NCBI GenBank assembly: GCA_012845835.1
Contig: JABAKD010000002.1
Coordinates: forward strand, 1,364,001 to 1,428,000
Length of the DNA: 64,000 nucleotides
Direction of reading: 5' to 3'
Source of the DNA: Undaria pinnatifida
Lineage: Eukaryota > Sar > Phaeophyceae > Laminariales > Alariaceae
Shown here one piece after another: positions 58,789 to 64,000 of this stretch. How positions within the stretch are numbered: position 1 is the first letter of the stretch; every line of letters starts with the position of its first letter. A program made the position numbers and the translations under genes. Under the pieces are notes generated by a model. The model had not been told where the DNA came from and ran no database searches. It saw nothing but the letters and a program-made list of their open reading frames with translations.

Positions 58789-59710
58789 TGTGTGTGTGTG
58801 TGTGTGTTCTTCACATTAAACCGTTCTTCTACTCGTCGACATCCAGCACACCCAGTGTCCGTACTGATTCTTCACCCTAGAAAGATCAGCTCTGTGGTCA
58901 CAAGCCACGACACAGAGATAATGCATCGTAATGCATTCGACAACGCAATGTCATGCCCTAGTACTGGGTACGACAGGCACAACATACATACGTCAGCAAC
59001 AGAAATACATTGGAAGAGAGAAATACGAAATAAACAAAAACAAAAAACAAAAACAAAAAACACAAATAAAAACAAAGATAAAAATAAAAACAAAAATGAA
59101 ACAAACAAAATGAAGGGGAAATCGAAGAAACAACCCAACCGGAAAGGAGAGCCAAAGCTCGGAAAAGAAACATAATAAAATGAAATAAAATAAAGTAAAG
59201 TAAAACCAAAATAAGATAATCCGAACACGAGCCAAAAACCTGGACACGCAAGGAGGAAACAAAGGGGAAAAAAATACCCCAGAAAAAGACGAAAGGTGCT
59301 ATGTACCTACTAGTCGGCCTGGTACCTTGCTACCCTGTCTGCCATCTCTTTCCTGCCTTCGTCCACCGCGGTCTCCCTTCTATTCCTCCTGTTGCCCCCC
59401 CTGCCCCCATTCCCTTGGACGGCTTTCCTTCTACTCTTCCTGTTTCCCCCCCTCCCCCCTTTGTGTTCTTCTCATTAAACCAAAATACCTTGTAAAAGAG
59501 AGAAACAACGAAAGAAACCAAGACAAAATAAATAAATAAATAAATAAAAAGGGGAACCAAAGCACGGGAGATAGAAAGATACCCCGAGCATGAGCCAAAA
59601 TGGACATGCAAGGGGGAAAGAAAGGGAAAAAAAAAATACCCCGGAAAAAAGAAACAAGTAAAAGAAGGAAGACTGGGAGGGCCAAATAAAACAGGCTCGT
59701 CACCTACCCA
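58789..59710 (-). mobile_element. 0.92-kb LINE-like repeat, copy 2
   Basis: It is nearly identical to 8977-9897 over its whole length, with length differences in A/T-rich simple repeats and in the (GT)n end (about nine units here). No matching target duplication is visible (left CAGCAG, right CCATG). At its right end it runs directly into another LINE-like segment of the same orientation. Confidence 0.7.
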
Positions 59711-60260
59711 CCATGCAAGACTCCCTTCATAAGGATAAGAAGGGGAAAGAAAGAAAAAAATAAATTCACGGAAAAATCAAAGTACCAAGACATCACATTC
59801 CGAGCAGCCGCAGCAGTTGGCGGTACGAGTGGCATAGATAGAAAGGTTCCACCTACTAGTCGGCCTGGTACCTTGCTACCCTGTCTGCGGTCTCCTTCCT
59901 ACTTTCATCTACCGCGGTTTCCCTTCTACTCCTCCTGTCCCCCCCCCTGCCCCCATACCCTTGTGCGGTGTTCCTTCTACCCCTCCTGCTGCCCCCCCTC
60001 CCCCCGTTCCCTTCGACACCACCCACGGCGGATGCGCGGCGCTGTCTACTCAGCTTTGCCTCATCCTCGTGCCACCTGCCCATGAACCGTTCAGCTGCTT
60101 CGAGGACCCCCCGGTACCACTTGCCCACCTTTTTTGCTGCAGTGGGCCACAGCGCGGTCCCAACTCCAAAAACTAAGGGGGAGTGTTCCGTTGATCCCTC
60201 AACAGTAGCTATTAATAGCGCTTGCTTGCGACAGCCGTATTTTCTGTCTGTCGTATGTAG
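59711..60260 (-). pseudogene. LINE ORF C-terminal remnant
   Basis: Read on minus, the frame (60128-59856, open further upstream without ATG) gives PTAAKKVGKWYRGVLEAAER, then FMGRWHEDEAKLSRQRRA, then a Gly/Arg-rich tail and a stop. It aligns with the C-terminal block at 19.9-20.0 kb (W.KAAQKARRWFRK / VEEGAELFMRNWHE). The Gly/Arg tail (ETAVDESRKETADRVARYQA) is also present in the 0.92-kb repeat, linking the two. RT and endonuclease are absent. Confidence 0.55.
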
Positions 60261-60595
60261 GCAGTTCGGTAATTTAGTAATTTAGATAATTTTCAATCAA
60301 CCATTTTTCCTCACGCACCAAAGAGGGATATAATTAAGAACGAATTCGCCATCTCCGAAAGATAATACTGGAGTATATATTTAAGGTACGCCCGGGAGAT
60401 GATGACGGGTATTGTTAGTACCAAAAGTATTATATTTCGGGTACGCACGAGAGACGATGACAACAGACGTGGTTTATTATTTATCTTACACAATGCCGGT
60501 TACTTCCAGAATAGCTGGTTGTCAACCTCACCAGCGACCTAGCATAGTGCGGTACACGAAATGAAGAAACCGGTAGTGAGGAAATATACTGTTAC
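60261..60595. other. No recognised gene
   Basis: AT-rich stretch with no coding frame of note. Confidence 0.4.
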
Positions 60596-60597
60596 TA

Positions 60598-61758
60598 GAG
60601 TGTTTGCGAAAATACGTTTCTAAAAATTTACTTGCCATCCGCTAAAAAAAGTAAATTGCCTTCCCGCCGAGTTTTTGGTGTGTTTGCGCTAGCGGTAAAC
60701 AAAATCCTGCAGGCGACGCCTCCGAAATTTAGAAGGGAAACGGGGATGTGCGCGATTGTAATATACGTACGAGTACAGCAGCAGCAGTGCGAGCTACTGC
60801 TCTATAGTACTATACGATACGAGTACTCGTTGTACGTACTCCAGTCTCGAGCCTCTCGTTTCAGGTGCAGCAGTACCTGGAACACGGTACATGCAAGCAC
60901 CCAACAGACTACAAATTAGAGGTATGGCGGTCTGTCTCGCGCGTAAAAACACCTTGTGAGCAGGGACTACCTCATTACACGTGCTACAAGCAGAGCAACG
61001 CCTTCCTCATGCGACGGAAGGGAAGGGGAAGCGCAGTTTTCCCATGGAACGTGGACCTGTTATTGCGAAGCACCACCCTGCGAAGAATCTGCACGCAACG
61101 GTTTAGGGCAGAGGAGTTTCCGCTTCTCTGCCCTAAACCAAAAGTCATGCCACGCTTCAGTCGCGGTGATGTTGGAGAAGCGCGGTGGCTGCTGTCGCAC
61201 AGATGGACCGATACGAGTCCTATCTTGCCAGATGCGGCACACGATAGCCGCAATCAAGGCGCGTGGTGTCGCTCTCTGCGTTGAGGCTCCTCTCCGCGTG
61301 CGTGCGTTCGACTCCGCCAGCTGCGAGAAGTTCACCACAGCTTGCAGCAAGCGCTGAACCCTTGGTCACGGACGCAGAGGGCAGCAACAGACAGACGGTT
61401 CATCACCGGCCTGCTGCATATGTCTGATGTTACGCCTGTGCGTCGTGCTCAGGGTACTACCCTCTCCATCCTCCGTGCGTTCGTTGCTTGTACTGCTGCT
61501 GTGCAAACAGCGGTGCTTGTCCTGTTTGTCCCGTGGTTGGGGCGCTATAGACCCTTGCAGAGGCGTTCTGCCTCGGACAAATGCTCGGTGTATTGTAGGC
61601 CAATGAAACAGAGAGACAAAATTTACCGTAACTTTTGATCAAAACCTACCTTCGACAAAGTACATTTTTGCCTTTTTTTCAAGAATTTACCGCAAATATT
61701 GCCTTCGGGACAATTTTTGAAAAAGTAAATTTCTAAAAACGTACTTTCGCAAACACTC
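60598..61758. mobile_element. TIR DNA element family, copy B, about 1.16 kb
   Basis: The left end GAGTGTTTGCGAAAATACGT pairs with the right end (complement GAGTGTTTGCGAAAGTACGT). About 37 bp pair with few mismatches. TA flanks both sides (60596-60597 and 61759-61760), the Tc1/mariner-type target. Copy A lies at 13090-14274. Frames inside (60865-61284 and others) do not look like a transposase on either strand, so both copies are probably non-autonomous. The interior holds a perfect hairpin (61100-61139). Confidence 0.75.
61100..61139. other. Perfect hairpin, 14-bp stem, 12-nt loop
   Basis: GGTTTAGGGCAGAG (61100-61113) pairs exactly with CTCTGCCCTAAACC (61126-61139). It is inside TIR element copy B. 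Confidence 0.85.
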
Positions 61759-61769
61759 TACTCTCGTTT

Positions 61770-61825
61770 TATGATGCAACGGGTTTTATGATTTCCGCGC
61801 ACAGACTGACTAACATCACGGCAAC
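61770..61825 (-). repeat. R1 dispersed-repeat scrap
   Basis: CGGGTTTTATGATTTCCGCG, then CACAGACTGACTAACATCAC: the middle of R1. It starts about 10 bp beyond the TIR element end. Confidence 0.7.
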
Positions 61826-62052
61826 CCGTTTTTGCACGACGATCGTGCAAAGAAAAAGTGCACGACTCCAAAACGCCTCCTGAACCACACATCCAGAAAC
61901 CTGAACCACACATCCAGAAACCCTTTTTCAAATCAGAAACACAGCGTGAGTACCAAGGCACGATTACCCCACGCATCACAGCCTTCACACCGCCACAAGG
62001 GTCAGGCAGCACGCTCAAATCAGACGAAACACAGCAGGCATGTCTCTGATGG

Positions 62053-63830
62053 ATGTTGCCATCGCGAGGGTGGCTCGTAGTGCAAGCGCTGACACCGACG
62101 TGCGATCCGAGCACCAGCAGAAGCACCAACGGCCGAATCATCGGGAGGCGGCACGAGCAACCGCAGGAGCGACAGCAGGAGAGGCCGCAGAGGAACAGGT
62201 GAGGATAGAAGTGTGTCCTGTGAGAACACGTTCGACGACGTGCACTCCGTGAACTGAGACTGCTGTGTCGCCGATGTGGATGACGCCTTGTTGCTGTGGG
62301 ATCATGTGGGCTGAAGAAAATGTAAAATTGGAAAAGCAGATCTTGTCATGTGTATGGACTCTACATTGTACAAAAGTGATGAAGGCCTGGTACGTTCGTT
62401 TTGTGTAGCAAATATTAAATCTCTGCTAAGTCCTTCCTCTCGCAAAACCTGTTGGATATAGAGGCACCATTGCAAATTCATCCACACGACCCGCCCGCCG
62501 TGTTTCCACCCATGATATTGGCCCATGTTGGAACTGTATTTTTGTTTTCAGGTGCTTGCGTGCGGAGACCATTGCCTTCGTGGGCGGGCGGCAGATGCAA
62601 GCGTATATATTTGTAGGGAGGGTTTCAATGCGGTGGCGAAACACATTTTTCGAAGGGATACCACGGGAAACCGCGAGCTCCGCTATCGTGACGTCGGTTC
62701 CTCGCACGATGGAGGCGTTGGGCTTAGGTTGGAAGCCGGGCAACGGAGGACTGAAATGTGCCGCAGGAGAGGGGAATATCGAAGTACTGAATCTGTTGTT
62801 GGAAGCGGAAGTACTGAAAGACGCACGTGACGTGGGCGAGTGGGGCGATGGAGTGTTCGCAGCTGCTGCGGAGGCCGGGCACATTCATGTTCTGAAGTTC
62901 TTGATCGTTGCCGGCTGCTATAAGGACCAGATGGGATTGAAGGCCTTAGAAGTCGCCGTTGAGTCGGGTAGTGCGGCCATGCTAGACTGCTGCGACATCT
63001 CTGACCTACGTCATTCCGAAAATGGATTTGTTCTGGACGCGCAGCGCGTGGAGGCCGAGGCTATTGTGACCCCTCCTCTTAAAGAGGCGATAGCAAGCAG
63101 ATATTTGGAAATGGTGCGGCCTCTTTTGCGTTTTGTGGGGGCTGCCGCGGAAAGCGGGGGATGGATGCGCGACCAAGTTCTGGAGTTTGCGGAAGATGGC
63201 GACATGGAGATGCTGCTATGCCTGGAGGATATGATCATGTGTGGGCGACATGAAGGGTTGTTCTTGGACACGTTCTGGACGGCGGTCGAACATGGCCGGT
63301 TTAGCGCGGTGGCCCAACTGTTGACTTGGTGGTGGTCAGGAGTACCTCCTCACATGCGCGCTGAAACGGGCGGCAAGCAACCTGTCCCGGACGGCGTCCT
63401 GCTCATGGTAGCCAGACTCGGACATTTGGGAATGTTGCGGTGTTGCAAAACAAACTTTCCCTTAGTTTCCCGGGGCTTCTGCCTGTATTGCGCTTCGGTG
63501 GACGGCTGGTCGCGTGTACCCGCCGACGCCGCTGGCGCCGGGCATATCGATTTAGTTTTGTGGTGCCTCGATAACGGGTGGGAATATGACGAGAGGTGGA
63601 TGGAAGCCGCTGCAAAGGAGGGACGTTCGCATGTCATTGCGGCGTTGGTGGGGAGGGGTTTTGCCTGCCAGGTGCAAGTTGAACAGGCAGCGAGGTGTGA
63701 CGAGGGTATGGAACGGTATGTTGCTGATCTTCTGCCTTGCGAGTGGCATTATAAATCCGTACTTGTCGTGCCGCGCAAAGGTTTGCGCTGCTGTTTCAAG
63801 GTCGCGTGGCTACTGATATTTTTAGATTGA
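62053..63830 (+). CDS. Divergent ankyrin-repeat protein
   Basis: The main exon (62552-63830) is open for over 420 codons, far longer than any other non-element frame here, and contains about nine ankyrin-like helical repeats. Examples in the numbering of the frame opening at 62556: 63-86 (GLKCAAGEGNIEVLNLLLEA), 98-121 (DGVFAAAAEAGHIHVLKFLI), 172-195, 238-259, 322-340 (ADAAGAGHIDLVLWCLDNGW) and 348-369 (WMEAAAKEGRSHVIAALVGR). The A..GH...L..L core is clear; the TPLH box is largely lost, as in stramenopile ankyrin proteins. Ankyrin repeats mediate protein-protein binding; the partner is unknown. If unspliced, translation starts at ATG 62595. With an upstream exon (62053-62198) joined at 62552 the frame stays open, giving 474 residues. 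The exon 1 peptide is basic and unrecognised. No signal peptide. Confidence 0.7.
62199..62551 (+). other. Predicted intron of the ankyrin gene
   Basis: The donor GAACAG/GTGAGG (GT at 62199) and the acceptor TTTTTGTTTTCAG (AG at 62550-62551) are both good consensus sites. Joining them keeps the frame from ATG 62053 into the ankyrin frame. Another ATG frame (62040) does not stay in frame. Length 353 bp. Confidence 0.4.
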
Positions 63831-64000
63831 AAACCTGCTGCGTTGTGATCGTCGTTGAGGGAAGATGGGGCCCAAGAGACGTGAAAAGAGACGTGAAAAC
63901 GCACGCGTGCATGGCGATCCATGCGTAAGGCTAGATGTTCGGCGGGAGGGACCGTCAAGGTGCTGGGTTCCTCGAGGAGATGAGGTTCTCGACTCCTCTA
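63831..64000. other. Downstream of the ankyrin gene, nothing recognised
   Basis: Immediate 3' flank of the ankyrin gene. No AATAAA-like signal stands out. Confidence 0.4.

Noticed and set aside
8977-59710. The 0.92-kb pair as the two LTRs of one 50-kb element
   Set aside because: Copy 1 has its own flanking duplication and an empty site elsewhere, and the 49 kb between holds many unrelated elements. Independent insertions explain it.

Overview
The window reads as nuclear DNA of a eukaryote with a repeat-rich, gene-poor genome. Reasons: GT-AG intron-like junctions, a tRNA-derived SINE, LINE 3' ends with microsatellite tails, a chromodomain-bearing Ty3/Gypsy element, many microsatellites and long C/G runs, and almost no long open frames outside mobile elements. 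The one convincing cellular gene is a divergent ankyrin-repeat protein in the style common in brown algae and other stramenopiles, so a brown alga or relative is my best guess. That guess is inference; no rRNA or other marker gene is present. No bacterial operons, CRISPR arrays, rRNA genes or confident tRNA genes were seen.

Layout. 0-13 kb: short duplications, a minisatellite, a TA-flanked inverted-repeat element (4.05-5.33 kb), a decayed Q/P/E-rich coding-like stretch (7.1-8.1 kb), a SINE (8.2 kb), and a LINE-type 3' region split by a 0.92-kb insertion. 13-25 kb: a 1.2-kb TIR element, LINE remnants including a recognisable ORF2 C-terminus (19.7-20.2 kb), a second SINE (21.6 kb), an 0.84-kb TIR element (22.0-22.9 kb) and many copies of a dispersed repeat here called R1. 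26.9-28.9 kb: a foldback-like inverted array of about 280-bp monomers. 29-40 kb: tandem duplications, more R1 copies and an array of GC palindromes (35.7-36.3 kb). 40-44.7 kb: a C-rich, proline-rich decayed coding-like region containing a 270-bp MITE. 44.7-53.9 kb, minus strand: a broken Ty3/Gypsy chromovirus-type element with gag, protease, RT, RNase H, integrase and chromodomain parts. 55-60.3 kb: tandem arrays, a Q-rich decayed coding region, a second copy of the 0.92-kb repeat and another LINE C-terminus. 60.6-61.8 kb: a second copy of the 1.2-kb TIR element. 62.05-63.83 kb: the ankyrin-repeat gene, probably with one upstream exon.

The genes do not form a pathway. The window is mainly a record of nested mobile-element insertions: R1 inside repeat R2, the 0.92-kb repeat inside a LINE 3' region, and the MITE inside the proline-rich region. 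The most interesting items are the two-copy SINE, the two-copy 1.2-kb TIR family, the foldback array, the empty-site comparison at 9 kb versus 20.7 kb, and the extra tail after the chromodomain. All similarity statements come from reading by eye; no alignment or database search was run.
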